NCBI RefSeq assembly: GCF_018130385.1
Contig: NZ_JAFCLU010000005.1
Coordinates: 186,001-250,000 of the forward strand
Length of the DNA: 64,000 nucleotides
Source of the DNA: Bradyrhizobium sp. AUGA SZCCT0283
GTDB lineage: Bacteria; Pseudomonadota; Alphaproteobacteria; Rhizobiales; Xanthobacteraceae
Direction of reading: 5' to 3'
Shown: one piece after another, positions 35,019 to 43,571 of the stretch
Numbering within the stretch: the first letter of the stretch is position 1
How the letters are laid out: each line of letters starts with the position of its first letter
Position numbers and translations under genes: made by a program
Notes under the pieces: model-generated
Told to the model about the DNA's origin: nothing
The model's database searches: none
The model's input: only the letters and a program-made list of their open reading frames with translations

Positions 35019-35068
35019 GAGCATGATCCGCTTCGGAAAACCGGTTCCCACTTTTCCGGATCATGCTC
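35019..35068. repeat. Palindromic repeat (GAGCATGATCCG family)
   Basis: GAGCATGATCCGCTTCGGAA...TTCCGGATCATGCTC around AACCGGTTCCCACT. I recall this element as widely dispersed in Bradyrhizobium and relatives. It sits in the nrdJ leader. Confidence 0.8.
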
Positions 35069-35094
35069 CAACTCAACGCCGCAACTCGTCACCT

Positions 35095-35116
35095 GGGCCG
35101 GTTTCGGCCCTTTTTT
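35095..35116 (+). terminator. Rho-independent terminator facing away from nrdJ
   Basis: GGGCCG-GTTT-CGGCCC followed directly by TTTTTT on the plus strand. No plus-strand gene precedes it within the nrdJ leader, so it would end an unannotated RNA antisense to that leader. On the minus strand the same hairpin is preceded, not followed, by the tract. Confidence 0.55.
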
Positions 35117-35277
35117 ACCGCCCCAAAACCCCACGGAATTCCGGGAGGAATGTTGGGGTCCCGAAGGCAGACAAGTCCTCCACCCGTGCCTCAACCGGCT
35201 GACGGAGTGCTCGTTTCGGAACCCATTTGGGAGCGACCGGCGGGACCCAAAACTCACTCGCGCCGAACAGGAAGAAA

Positions 35278-35346
35278 GCTAGGCCAAACCCGTCGCGCCC
35301 GTCAAGGACTAGTACGAGTTCCTGAATCAAATACTAAATATGGTGG
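35278..35346 (-). promoter_or_regulatory. Possible nrdJ promoter and NrdR box
   Basis: On the minus strand TTGACG (35305-35300), a 16-bp spacer and CTAGCT (35283-35278) resemble a sigma-70 promoter. Just upstream, ATACTAAATATGGTGG (plus-strand 35331-35346) matches 12 of 16 positions of the general NrdR box. NrdR represses nrd genes when dATP is high. This gives a leader of about 450 nt. The 34823-35644 gap holds no gene; no cobalamin riboswitch was recognised in it. Confidence 0.35.
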
Positions 35347-35644
35347 AAAGTAAGGGATAACAGGGGGTGATGCCGCCCCTGTGATGGGCCCAAGTATCAG
35401 TGAGTCCTCAGGGATTCCCAAGGGAAAAAAATTGTTGCGGCGTGTGGAAACCAGCTTCGCCCCGCTGTTCACAGGGCAGGTATTTTTTCAGCCGCCGGGA
35501 TTGCACTGGAGAGACTCACGTAGGCCTACGGAGCGCGCTTCCGTAAGGCTACGGGCAGGGGAGGTCTGGCATGTCCGCGCATCCGTGGTCGGAGGGGCGG
35601 ATACGCGCCATGGTGCGGGCTGATTCCATCCCTTGCCGGGCTCC

Positions 35645-36541
35645 ATGACAGAATCAAAACCCACCGCGCCTTCGCGGATCGCGCCCGCAGGCCTGATGTT
35701 CCTCGCCATCACCTCGGTGGGCTGGGGCTTTAATTGGCCGGTCACAAAGTATCTCCTGAGCGAGCTGCCGCCGCTGACGCTGCGCGGCACCACCGGCATG
35801 ATCGGCGCGCTGTTGCTGGCGCTACTGGCGCTGGCGCGCTCCCAGAGCCTGAAGGTCGAGCGCCATTTGTGGCCGCGGCTGATGCTGGCGGCGCTACTCA
35901 ACGTCACCGGCTGGATGGTGCTGATGGGGCTGGCGCTATTGTGGCTGCCGGCGAGCGAGGCGGCGCTGATCGCCTACACCATGCCAGTCTGGGCCTCGCT
36001 TCTGGCCTGGCCGGTGCTCGGCGAGCGGCCGACGATCCTGCGCACGGTGGCGCTGGTGATGGCGTTTGCGGGGTTGGCCGCGATCATGGGCGGCAACGGC
36101 ATCACTGCCACGACCGAAAAACTGCCGGGCATGGTGATGGCGCTCGGCGGCGCGTTCGGCTTTGCGCTCGGCACGGTGCTGGCAAAGAAGTTGCCGGTGC
36201 CGCTGCCGCCGATCCCGGCTGCCGCCTGGCAGATCGGGCTCGGATGTTTCCCGATCGTCATCATCGGTCTCGCCTTCGAGACCACGCATATCGATGGCGT
36301 GACGCAGCTCGGCTGGTGGTTGCTGGTCTATTCGACCGTGATCCAGTTCTGCATCGCCTATGTCAGCTGGTTCGCCGCGCTGGCCCGCCTGCCGGCTTCG
36401 GTGGCGGCGATCGGCACCATGGCGGTGCCCGTGATCGGCGTCGTGGCGTCGGCGATCGCATTGGGCGAGCCGCTCGGGCTGACGCAGATCGTGGCGCTGG
36501 TCTTTACGCTGGCCGGCGTGGTGCTGGCGACGCGGTCTTGA
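35645..36541 (+). CDS. EamA/DMT superfamily transporter, copy 1
   Basis: A 298-residue inner-membrane protein with about ten hydrophobic helices in two EamA repeats (residues about 15-145 and 160-295). Typical signatures are SVGWGFNWPVTKYLL near the start, PVWASLLAWPVLGE near 115-130 and PVIGVVASAIALGEPLGLTQI near the end. The family exports amino acids or other metabolites. It shares strong similarity across its length with the protein at 43572..44462. The ATG at 35645 was taken over the TTG 12 bp upstream. Substrate unknown. Confidence 0.88.
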   Translation: MTESKPTAPSRIAPAGLMFLAITSVGWGFNWPVTKYLLSELPPLTLRGTTGMIGALLLALLALARSQSLKVERHLWPRLMLAALLNVTGWMVLMGLALLWLPASEAALIAYTMPVWASLLAWPVLGERPTILRTVALVMAFAGLAAIMGGNGITATTEKLPGMVMALGGAFGFALGTVLAKKLPVPLPPIPAAAWQIGLGCFPIVIIGLAFETTHIDGVTQLGWWLLVYSTVIQFCIAYVSWFAALARLPASVAAIGTMAVPVIGVVASAIALGEPLGLTQIVALVFTLAGVVLATRS

Positions 36542-36712
36542 GGCAAGTCTCGCCCTTTCAATCCCATCGCAGGCGGGCCGCAAAGGTTGGATTCCGGCCT
36601 GCTATGTGATTGTAACGCCTATTAATATACTGTATGCCACGGGCGAAGTTTGCGGCCCGGCTGGGGTCGGGGCGTTCGGGAAAATTCCGGCATCACCTGT
36701 GAAAGAGAGAGT

Positions 36713-37774
36713 ATGGCGCGCAACATTTTGATCCTTGGGGCCTCGTACGGCTCCTTGCTGGCGACAAAGCTTTTGATGGCAGGTCACAACGTGACCCTGG
36801 TTTGCCGGCGGAAGACGGCAGACCTCATCAATCGCGACGGCACCGAGGTTCGCATCAAGCTGCGCGACGAGGCGGTGCACCGCGCGATCTTCTCGCGCGA
36901 TCTGCCGGGCAAGCTGGACGCGACCACGCCCGCCGAGGTCGACCTTTCCCGCTACGATCTGGTCGGTCTTGCGATGCAGGAGCCGCAATACACCAACCAT
37001 ACGATCCGCGTTCTGATGATCAAAATCGCCGCGGCCGGGCTTCCTTGTCTTTCGATCATGAACATGCCGCCCTTGCCCTATCTCAAACGGATCCCGGCGC
37101 TGGCGGAGATGGACCTGGAGGAGGCCTATACCAACGCGTCGGTGTGGGAGCGGTTCAAGCCGGGGCTGGTGACGCTGTGTTCGCCCGATCCGCAGGCCTT
37201 CCGCCCGCCGGAAGAGGCCGCGAACGTCCTTCATGTCGGGCTGCCGACCAACTTCAAGGCCGCGGTTTTTGAGGACGAGCAGCACAACAAGATGCTTCGC
37301 GAGCTCGAAGCCGACATCGACGCGGTGACGCTGGATGGCAAGGACGTTCCGGTGAAGCTCAAGGTGTTCGACTCGCTGTTCGTACCCCTGGCCAAATGGT
37401 CGATGCTGCTGACCGGCAATTACCGCTGCATCACGCCGCACGAGCCGCAGTCGATCCGCGATGCCGTGCACGGCGATCTGAAGCTCTCGCAGTCGATCTA
37501 TGACCATGTCGACGGCATCGCTCGCCGTCTGGGCGCCGATCCGCAGGATCAGGTGCCCTTCGCGAAATACGCCAAGGCGGCAGAGAGCCTGCTCAAGCCG
37601 TCATCGGCGGCCCGTGCGGTTGCTGCTGGAGCGCCCTTCATCGAGCGGGTCGACCTCCTGGTGAAGCTGGTTTCCGATCAGCTCGGCGCGCCCAGCGCCG
37701 AGATCGACCGCACGGTGCAGACTGTCGATCAGAAACTGAACGAGAAGATCGTGGCGGGCGGATCGGGCTCGTAG
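36713..37774 (+). CDS. Ketopantoate reductase-like NAD(P)-binding protein
   Basis: A 353-residue protein with an N-terminal Rossmann fold, NILILGASYGSLLATKLLMAGHNVTLVCRRK. The glycine motif is GASYGS rather than GAGAIG of true PanE. A C-terminal helical domain contains LKVFDSLFVPLAKWSMLLTGNYRC, where a Lys sits in the region corresponding to the PanE catalytic lysine. It is about 45 residues longer than PanE. GAAAGAGAGAGT precedes the ATG. I read it as a diverged relative of ApbA/PanE with unknown substrate, distinct from the panE-like gene at 16001. Confidence 0.72.
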   Translation: MARNILILGASYGSLLATKLLMAGHNVTLVCRRKTADLINRDGTEVRIKLRDEAVHRAIFSRDLPGKLDATTPAEVDLSRYDLVGLAMQEPQYTNHTIRVLMIKIAAAGLPCLSIMNMPPLPYLKRIPALAEMDLEEAYTNASVWERFKPGLVTLCSPDPQAFRPPEEAANVLHVGLPTNFKAAVFEDEQHNKMLRELEADIDAVTLDGKDVPVKLKVFDSLFVPLAKWSMLLTGNYRCITPHEPQSIRDAVHGDLKLSQSIYDHVDGIARRLGADPQDQVPFAKYAKAAESLLKPSSAARAVAAGAPFIERVDLLVKLVSDQLGAPSAEIDRTVQTVDQKLNEKIVAGGSGS

Positions 37775-37855
37775 CGACGGGCTTGCGATCGTAACTTGGA
37801 GAAGCCTCCACGCACTTCACCCGCGCACCCCGATAGCTTCCCGGCGGATCAAGCC

Positions 37856-38194
37856 TTAGGCGTAAACCTGCTTCACCAATTCGGGCAGGATCTCTTTGAG
37901 TCGCCGGTGACTGATGAGCGGGGTGGCGGCGATCTCGGCGAGCCGCCGTTCAATATGAGGCCATTGATTTGTTTCGCGCGGGTCGGTGTCGTTCTTGGCG
38001 AGATTGCAGGGGTAGCAGGAGAGCACGCGATTGCCCCGGATATTCTGCCCTCCCTTTGAGAGCGGGATGAAATGGTCGATGCCGGCTCTGACTTTGCCGT
38101 CCCATTTTATTCTGGGGAGTCCTGTGTTGCAGTAGGCGCATCGTCCACCCCAATCCACGTAGCAGCGTTTGTAGTTCAAATTGGGCACGGTCAT
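37856..38194 (-). CDS. HNH endonuclease family protein
   Basis: A 112-residue protein with the beta-beta-alpha metal finger of HNH nucleases: CAYCNTGLP (Cys pair), AGIDHFIPLSKGG (first His), then GNRVLSCYPCNLAKND (Asn and the second Cys pair). This combination of CxxC pairs and D-H...N...N fits the HNH_1 type. The catalytic His is present. Stand-alone HNH genes of this size occur in phage, mobile introns and restriction loci; no cognate methylase is adjacent. Next to a truncated duplicate of a sensor kinase domain, which suggests local rearrangement. Confidence 0.85.
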   Translation of the reverse strand: MTVPNLNYKRCYVDWGGRCAYCNTGLPRIKWDGKVRAGIDHFIPLSKGGQNIRGNRVLSCYPCNLAKNDTDPRETNQWPHIERRLAEIAATPLISHRRLKEILPELVKQVYA

Positions 38195-38303
38195 TGGCTC
38201 TTCCGAGAATCCTTATATCCAGGTTTTCCTTCTCCATACACCAACTCGGCACTCAAAACGACGCTTGCTAGCGCGGAGAAGCTTGCGCCTTGCCCGCTCA
38301 CCC

Positions 38304-38507
38304 CGTCAGCGCGCGGCGGACCATGTTGGCCAGCTGAGACTTCCGATACGGCTTGGTCAGCAGCAGCACGCCGGGATCGAGGCGGCCCTGATGCACGATG
38401 GCGTTGTCGGTATAGCCTGAGGTGTAGAGCACCTTGATGCCGGGCCGGAGCTTCAACACCTTCTCCGCCAGTTCGCGGCCGGACGTAATGACATCGGTGA
38501 ACAGGAG
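38304..38507 (-). pseudogene. Truncated duplicate of hybrid kinase receiver domain
   Basis: The minus strand matches the 3' part of the hybrid histidine kinase at 40724..42967 (region 40736-40950) almost base for base, with an internal deletion near 38490 that removes the block holding the receiver-domain PGGMSG codons. It lacks a start, the phosphoacceptor Asp region and most of the kinase. It ends abruptly at about 38507, beside the HNH gene. It is clearly a fragment, not a gene. Confidence 0.75.
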
Positions 38508-38547
38508 GTGGTGGAGATGCTGCCTGCATCTCCAATGTCAGCCGCGA

Positions 38548-39216
38548 TCAGCCCCCCGGGGTCCGCAGATTGTCGATCAGGATATAGACGCTGACCAGAA
38601 GCACCCAAACGGGCAATACAGCAAAACTCCAGCTGATGAACGAGCTGCCGATCAGAAGTACCAGTGCCAGTAAAAATCCGACCAAGGCAATCCAGCGCGG
38701 AACGATGCCGGTGCGGATTACGACGGTTGACGTAGAAATCATGAACACCGCAGCCATCTTGATCGCGTACACGTTCATGATGATGTATGAGGCGGCGCGC
38801 GCGAAGCGAAAGGTGGTGGAACTGATCAACTCGTTGGGCTCGGAAACCGAAGCTACCAGCATGATTGCGCCTATTGTCGCGGCGGACGTGAACAGCATCG
38901 CCAGAAACAATAAAGCGCTGCCGAAAAATACAGTCGCGAAAAAGCGGTCCTCAAGGTGACCGAGCCGATCGCGCAGTACGCCGATGAACCAAAGGAAGGC
39001 GACACCGGCAAACGGGACCAGGTTCAACGCAACAGCTATCGTTCTTGTATCGGAAGCAAGCCACGCGCCGGCCTCCAGCGGATCGTCCGGAATGGAGCGC
39101 CGTAGCAGCCCAAGGATCGCAAATATCAAGACGGAAAAGGCGATGCCCGCGATGGCGGCGGCCTTCGGAGTTTTCAACCCCGCATGAGTGAGAGTGCCAT
39201 TCTCCGGCATCGCCAT
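38548..39216 (-). CDS. Hypothetical polytopic membrane protein, 222 residues
   Basis: About six hydrophobic helices (near 21-38, 61-80, 88-107, 110-130, 142-162, 170-215). Motifs such as RDRLGHLEDRFFATVF between helices 2 and 3 suggest a conserved cytosolic loop. AAGGATCA immediately before the ATG is a good ribosome site. No known family recognised. It lies between the receiver-domain fragment and the DUF2254 gene, on the same strand as the latter, about 58 bp downstream, so they may be co-transcribed. Confidence 0.68.
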   Translation of the reverse strand: MAMPENGTLTHAGLKTPKAAAIAGIAFSVLIFAILGLLRRSIPDDPLEAGAWLASDTRTIAVALNLVPFAGVAFLWFIGVLRDRLGHLEDRFFATVFFGSALLFLAMLFTSAATIGAIMLVASVSEPNELISSTTFRFARAASYIIMNVYAIKMAAVFMISTSTVVIRTGIVPRWIALVGFLLALVLLIGSSFISWSFAVLPVWVLLVSVYILIDNLRTPGG

Positions 39217-39274
39217 TGATCCTTGTTACTGCAACCAGTCGACTTGAAGCTCAAGTTGAACTCGCAGGATGCCT

Positions 39275-40555
39275 TCAGTGTGCTGTTCCAGGGTGGCCGC
39301 CCAGCCCCTGAGCATCCGCGACACGGGCGAGCGCCAACTCTTCGGGATACGTGAAGTGTTTCTCGATTTCGAGGTCGAGCAAGGCCAGCTGTTGAAGCAG
39401 CGCTGCATGGCGGTGGGCCGGCAACGTCTGGACCAGGTTTTCGATCATCGCCCGCAGCCGCCTCACGACTTGCAGGTTGTTCGCACCGCAGCTGCGGATC
39501 TCGCTGAATGCCAGATGCACAAATTCCTCCCAGTTGGGTGTCCGGAAGATCACGCGCAGCTGTCCGGAGGCATCCAGCAATTCGTCAGTACGCAGGTTAC
39601 GTTTGCCGACCAGCCGGAGCATGCGATGGAGTTGGTCTATCGCGAGTACGGCTGTGGTCGGATCGTTGATCGCCGGGGACAACGCCTTGAGCGCAATGTC
39701 GACGACAATGCGAAACGCGAATGTGGGGTCTTGCTCCATCGTGCGCTCCGACCCGAGGGCGACCGACGCACGCAATGTTTCTTCGGCGATCGAGCGATCG
39801 CTGAAATACAGGTTGAACATGGGTTCGTCCACCGCGACAAAATCGCCGATTTGGGGAACGAATTCGATCACGCCGTTCGACCGCGCGGCCGCAGCCTTTA
39901 GCAGATCAAGATTGACCGCAAGAATGATGCCCGACGTTCCCTGATGGCAAATGACGCCGCTTGGAGAGCCGAGATTGGGGTTTTGGTTTTCCCGGGTGTC
40001 GGGCCTGGCAGCTGGATCTGGATACACGCTTTCGATGACCGCCAAGCCGTCTGCACCAACTTGGACCAGAATACTAACAGGGCGCAGCAATCGCGATGCG
40101 TAATCAATCAAATAGAAGAAGGCTGCGAAGGACAATATGCCGAGCAGGGTGGCGAGCAGCATGACCAATTGGTGAACATCCTTGACCATTTTATTCTGCG
40201 CGCTAAGCGAGAACATCAACGTAAAGATGAAAAGACCAACGGTGTATCTGACGACATCGTTTCGCAACAGCGTGGTGGCGATAATTCGGGGGGTCATCTG
40301 CGCGCTGGCGACCTGAATGGCTACGAGCAACGACCCAAAGGTGAAAACCACGAACGAAAGCGTTGCCGTGACGAAAGTCTGGAGCAACGCCTGTGCGCCG
40401 CTCACGCTGTAGTCCATGGGGCTCCATCCGTACCAGGCGTCAAGGCCGTGCACTAACCGCGTGGCGATCAATTCAAGCGGGATGGCAACGAATGGTACGA
40501 CCCAGAGTGACGCCTTGATATAGCTCCTGACGCCGAATAATCGATTCCAGTTCAT
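39275..40555 (-). CDS. DUF2254 family membrane protein
   Basis: A 426-residue protein. Four N-terminal membrane helices (about 16-32, 55-80, 103-125, 130-150) precede a cytosolic or periplasmic domain. Segment FTFGSLLVAIQVASAQMTPRII, and later ALKALSPAINDPTTAVLAIDQLHRML (about 285-310), match the DUF2254 family of predicted membrane proteins. The family has no assigned biochemistry. It has an ATG start with a weak ribosome site. Possibly co-transcribed with the 222-residue membrane protein downstream. Confidence 0.82.
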   Translation of the reverse strand: MNWNRLFGVRSYIKASLWVVPFVAIPLELIATRLVHGLDAWYGWSPMDYSVSGAQALLQTFVTATLSFVVFTFGSLLVAIQVASAQMTPRIIATTLLRNDVVRYTVGLFIFTLMFSLSAQNKMVKDVHQLVMLLATLLGILSFAAFFYLIDYASRLLRPVSILVQVGADGLAVIESVYPDPAARPDTRENQNPNLGSPSGVICHQGTSGIILAVNLDLLKAAAARSNGVIEFVPQIGDFVAVDEPMFNLYFSDRSIAEETLRASVALGSERTMEQDPTFAFRIVVDIALKALSPAINDPTTAVLAIDQLHRMLRLVGKRNLRTDELLDASGQLRVIFRTPNWEEFVHLAFSEIRSCGANNLQVVRRLRAMIENLVQTLPAHRHAALLQQLALLDLEIEKHFTYPEELALARVADAQGLGGHPGTAH

Positions 40556-40723
40556 CGAGCTATTCTCTGCTGAAATGCCAAAAGGGGCACGGATAGAATC
40601 TCGAAAGTCCTGCGTCGGAAATCAATTTTAGCTTTGCTGCCCTTTTTCCCGGCGCTGCTTGACCCAAATCAATCAAAGCGGGGGCGCAGGGGCCCGATTG
40701 TTCGCAGAGATCTCCGCCCGGGT

Positions 40724-42967
40724 TTACGCGGCGCCGCCGGTCAGCGCGCGGCGGATCATGTTGGCCAGCTGAGACTTCCGATACGGCTTGGTCAGTAGCA
40801 GCACGCCGGGGTCGAGGCGGCCCTGGTGCACGATGGCGTTGTCGGTATAGCCGGAGGTATAAAGCACCTTGATGCCGGGCCGGAGCTTCAGCACCTTCTC
40901 CGCCAGTTCGCGGCCGGACATGCCGCCGGGCATGATCACATCGGTGAACAGGAGATCGAACGCCTGGCCGCCTTCGATCAGGTTCAGCGCCGCCGGTCCA
41001 TTGGCGGCGCCGACCGTGCGGTAGCCGAGGCTCTGCAATTGCGCGGTGACGAAGTTGCGCACCAGCGCGTCGTCTTCCACCACCATGATGGTTTCGTTGC
41101 CATGCGGCAGCGGCGCCACCGCGGCTGGCGCGGCCTCGATCTGGCCGCGGGCAGGCGGCAGATAGAGCTTGATGGTGGTGCCGTGGCCGATCTCGCTGTA
41201 GATCCGGATGTGCCCGCCCGACTGCTTGACGAAGCCGTACACCATGCTCAGGCCGAGGCCCGAGCCTTTGCCGACCTCCTTGGTGGTGAAGAACGGCTCG
41301 AACACCTTGTCCAGCACGTCCCGCGACATGCCGGCGCCGGTGTCGCTGACCGCGAGCATCACATAGGGGCCGGGTTTCACGCCGGGGTTGGCCTGCGCAT
41401 AGGCTTCGTCGAGCACGACGTTGCGCGTCTCCAGCAGCAGCTTGCCGCCGTTCGGCATCGCGTCGCGGGCGTTGATCGCCATGTTGAGCAGGGAGTTGGC
41501 GAGCTGCGAGGCGTCGATGTGGGCGGTCGCCGTTTCCTGCTCGAGGATCGAGTTGACCTCGATCTGCTCGCCAAGTGTCGGGCGAAGCAATTTTGCGATG
41601 TCGAGCACGGTGGCGTTGATGTCGACATTGCGCGGCTGCAGCGGCTGGCGGCGGGCGAAGGCGAGCAGATGCTGGATCAGCTCGCTGCAGCGTTCCGCCG
41701 CCTGGTCGATCAGTTCGGCTGTTTTCTGCAACCCCGGCTCATGCGCGAGGCTCGCGACCAGCGTTTCGGTGGTGCCGGTGATCACCGTCAGCATGTTGTT
41801 GAAGTCGTGCGCGACGCCGCCGGTGAGCTTGCCGATGGCGTCGAGTTTCTGCGATTGCAGCAGCTTGTGCTCGGTTTCGCGCGAGGCGGTGGCGTCGTGA
41901 TAGACCAGCGCCGCGCCGCTGATGGCACCCGCGGCGTCGCGCAGCGGCCGGCCACTGATCATCAGATGAACGGGCGGATTGCCGCTGACGGGTCGCACCA
42001 CGATTTCGGTGGCGTCGAACGCTTCGCCGCGCAGCGCCCGCGAGGCGGGCATGTCCTGGACCAGCAGGGGCGTGACGCCGTCGGCATGAAAAACCGTGCT
42101 GAGCGACCGCAACAATTCGACCGTCATGCCGGGACGATAGCGCAGCATCTTCTCCGCGGCCGGATTGGAAAGCAAAATCTCTCCCTTGGGGTCGATGACG
42201 AGCACGGCCTCCGCCATGCTGTGAAAGGTGCTCCGCAGTACGGCCGCCGAAAGCCTGAGTTCGTCATGGGCTGCGACCAGATGCTCGGTGCGCTCGGCGA
42301 CCGCTGCCTCCAGCGCCTCGTTGGTGGCCTGGGTGGCGCTGAGCGAATCCTGCAGTTGCCGGCGCGAGCGGCGGGTCGACACCGTCAGAACGGTGGCGAG
42401 GATCAGAATCAGTGCGACGCCGGCGAGATCGATCGCCAGCAGGAACATCCCGTTGGTTTCGGATTCGGCGCGTCTCGCGAAGAGCAGCCTGCGCTCTTCC
42501 GCCACCGCCTTTTCAAGGTTCCCCGCAATCGCGGCCGTCGCCGCACGGTCCTCCTGGCCGACGAGTGCCGCGACGGCGGCGCTGTCTCCCGCGGTCCGGA
42601 GCCTGATCAGCTCGCCATTGATGGCAATCTGGCGCTCCACCAGCGCCTTGGTCTCTTCGATCAGCTGCTTTTCGGTGGGATTGGCCTTGACGGCCTCGAT
42701 CAGTGTCGCGAGCGCGGGCAGGATCGTGTCGCTGGCCTCGCGGTATTCCCTGGCGAATTCTTGATCGCCGCTGATCGCGAAGGCGCGCGCCGCGCTTTCC
42801 GTCCGGCGCAGCAGCGGGCGCATGTCGGAGATTTTGCTGAGTATTCCAAGCGCGCGGTCGACGGAAGCGTTGTCGGACCGCGACTTGAGGTCCAGACCGA
42901 TCGAGGCAGCGCCGATAACGAGGAGGATAGCGAGGCCAATTCCAAGAATGATACGCTGCGAGGGCAT
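40724..42967 (-). CDS. CHASE3 hybrid sensor histidine kinase
   Basis: A 747-residue membrane kinase. TM1 (6-24), a CHASE3 sensory region with LLRRTESAARAFAISGD (about 50-70), TM2 (about 175-195), a coiled linker, a PAS domain (AVLIVDPKG-like, near 255-350), HisKA with GGVAHDFNNMLTVI (phospho-His near 379), HATPase (NLLNMAINARDAMP near 490, DTGAGMSRDV, GSGLGLSMVYG), and a C-terminal receiver domain (VVEDDALVRNF near 632, LLFTDVIMPGG phosphoacceptor, SGYTDNA, TKPYRKS). It passes phosphate from ATP to His to Asp. The response regulator at 42986, same strand and 18 bp upstream, is its probable operon partner. Confidence 0.92.
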   Translation of the reverse strand: MPSQRIILGIGLAILLVIGAASIGLDLKSRSDNASVDRALGILSKISDMRPLLRRTESAARAFAISGDQEFAREYREASDTILPALATLIEAVKANPTEKQLIEETKALVERQIAINGELIRLRTAGDSAAVAALVGQEDRAATAAIAGNLEKAVAEERRLLFARRAESETNGMFLLAIDLAGVALILILATVLTVSTRRSRRQLQDSLSATQATNEALEAAVAERTEHLVAAHDELRLSAAVLRSTFHSMAEAVLVIDPKGEILLSNPAAEKMLRYRPGMTVELLRSLSTVFHADGVTPLLVQDMPASRALRGEAFDATEIVVRPVSGNPPVHLMISGRPLRDAAGAISGAALVYHDATASRETEHKLLQSQKLDAIGKLTGGVAHDFNNMLTVITGTTETLVASLAHEPGLQKTAELIDQAAERCSELIQHLLAFARRQPLQPRNVDINATVLDIAKLLRPTLGEQIEVNSILEQETATAHIDASQLANSLLNMAINARDAMPNGGKLLLETRNVVLDEAYAQANPGVKPGPYVMLAVSDTGAGMSRDVLDKVFEPFFTTKEVGKGSGLGLSMVYGFVKQSGGHIRIYSEIGHGTTIKLYLPPARGQIEAAPAAVAPLPHGNETIMVVEDDALVRNFVTAQLQSLGYRTVGAANGPAALNLIEGGQAFDLLFTDVIMPGGMSGRELAEKVLKLRPGIKVLYTSGYTDNAIVHQGRLDPGVLLLTKPYRKSQLANMIRRALTGGAA

Positions 42968-42985
42968 TGCCAGTTGCTTACTTCA

Positions 42986-43390
42986 CTATTTCGAGTGGCG
43001 CGCGGAAGCTTTCGGTGTGGTGATGCACTGATTGACCGAGGTCAACAGCGCATCCGGCGTGAACGGCTTGCGCAGGCAGCGTACCGCGCCGAGCTCGATG
43101 GTCATGCGCAGGAAATCCGGTGCGCGCTCGGCGTTGGCGAAGGCGTAGCCCGACATCGCGATGATCGGTATGTCCGGCTTGCGCTCGTGAAACATCCGGA
43201 TGGCTTCGAAGCCGCGCATATGCGGCATGAACACGTCGACCAGCATGACGTCGAAATCGGAGGCTTCGAGTGCGCGCATTCCCGCTTCACCACCGTCGGC
43301 AACGGTGACCTCGAAACCCTTGCGCGTCAGACAGACCTCGATGGCAACGCATACCATCGGGTCGTCATCGACCACGAGAACGCGCGGCAC
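42986..43390 (-). CDS. Single-domain response regulator
   Basis: A 134-residue receiver: VLVVDDDPMV (acidic cluster, residues 5-14), DVMLVDVFMPHM (phosphoacceptor Asp near 53), IIAMSGYAF (Ser switch) and RCLRKPFTP (Lys near 110). There is no output domain, so it probably relays phosphate or binds a partner protein. The GTG at 43390 with AAGGAATCATC upstream gives the usual family length; an ATG-started reading to 43510 adds 40 non-homologous residues and was rejected. Only 18 bp separate it from the CHASE3 kinase start. Confidence 0.85.
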   Translation of the reverse strand: MPRVLVVDDDPMVCVAIEVCLTRKGFEVTVADGGEAGMRALEASDFDVMLVDVFMPHMRGFEAIRMFHERKPDIPIIAMSGYAFANAERAPDFLRMTIELGAVRCLRKPFTPDALLTSVNQCITTPKASARHSK

Positions 43391-43571
43391 GATGATTCCT
43401 TCTTCCTCGGGCGGCGGCCAGATGACCAGCACATCCCATGTGACGATTAAGTCGAAACGCCGACAGGTCGTCTGTATGATAGAGTGCACATAAAAGTTGT
43501 TTGAGGGCAATTCCGTTTCACTGTGTCAGAACGAGAACAAATGTACTTCCGGTTCCGGATCTAAGCCCGCC

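Noticed and set aside
34823-35257. 145-codon N-terminal extension of nrdJ
   Set aside because: No similarity to ribonucleotide reductases; it contains a dispersed repeat and a terminator hairpin.
34823-35644. Cobalamin riboswitch upstream of nrdJ
   Set aside because: I looked for the conserved core and B12 box on the nrdJ strand and did not find them.
40826-43450. 874-codon plus-strand ORF
   Set aside because: It is entirely antisense to the hybrid kinase and its response regulator, both with full motif sets; high-GC DNA often leaves such antisense frames open.
42986-43510. ATG-started 174-residue form of the response regulator
   Set aside because: The extra 40 residues are not receiver sequence; the GTG at 43390 has a good ribosome site and gives normal family length.
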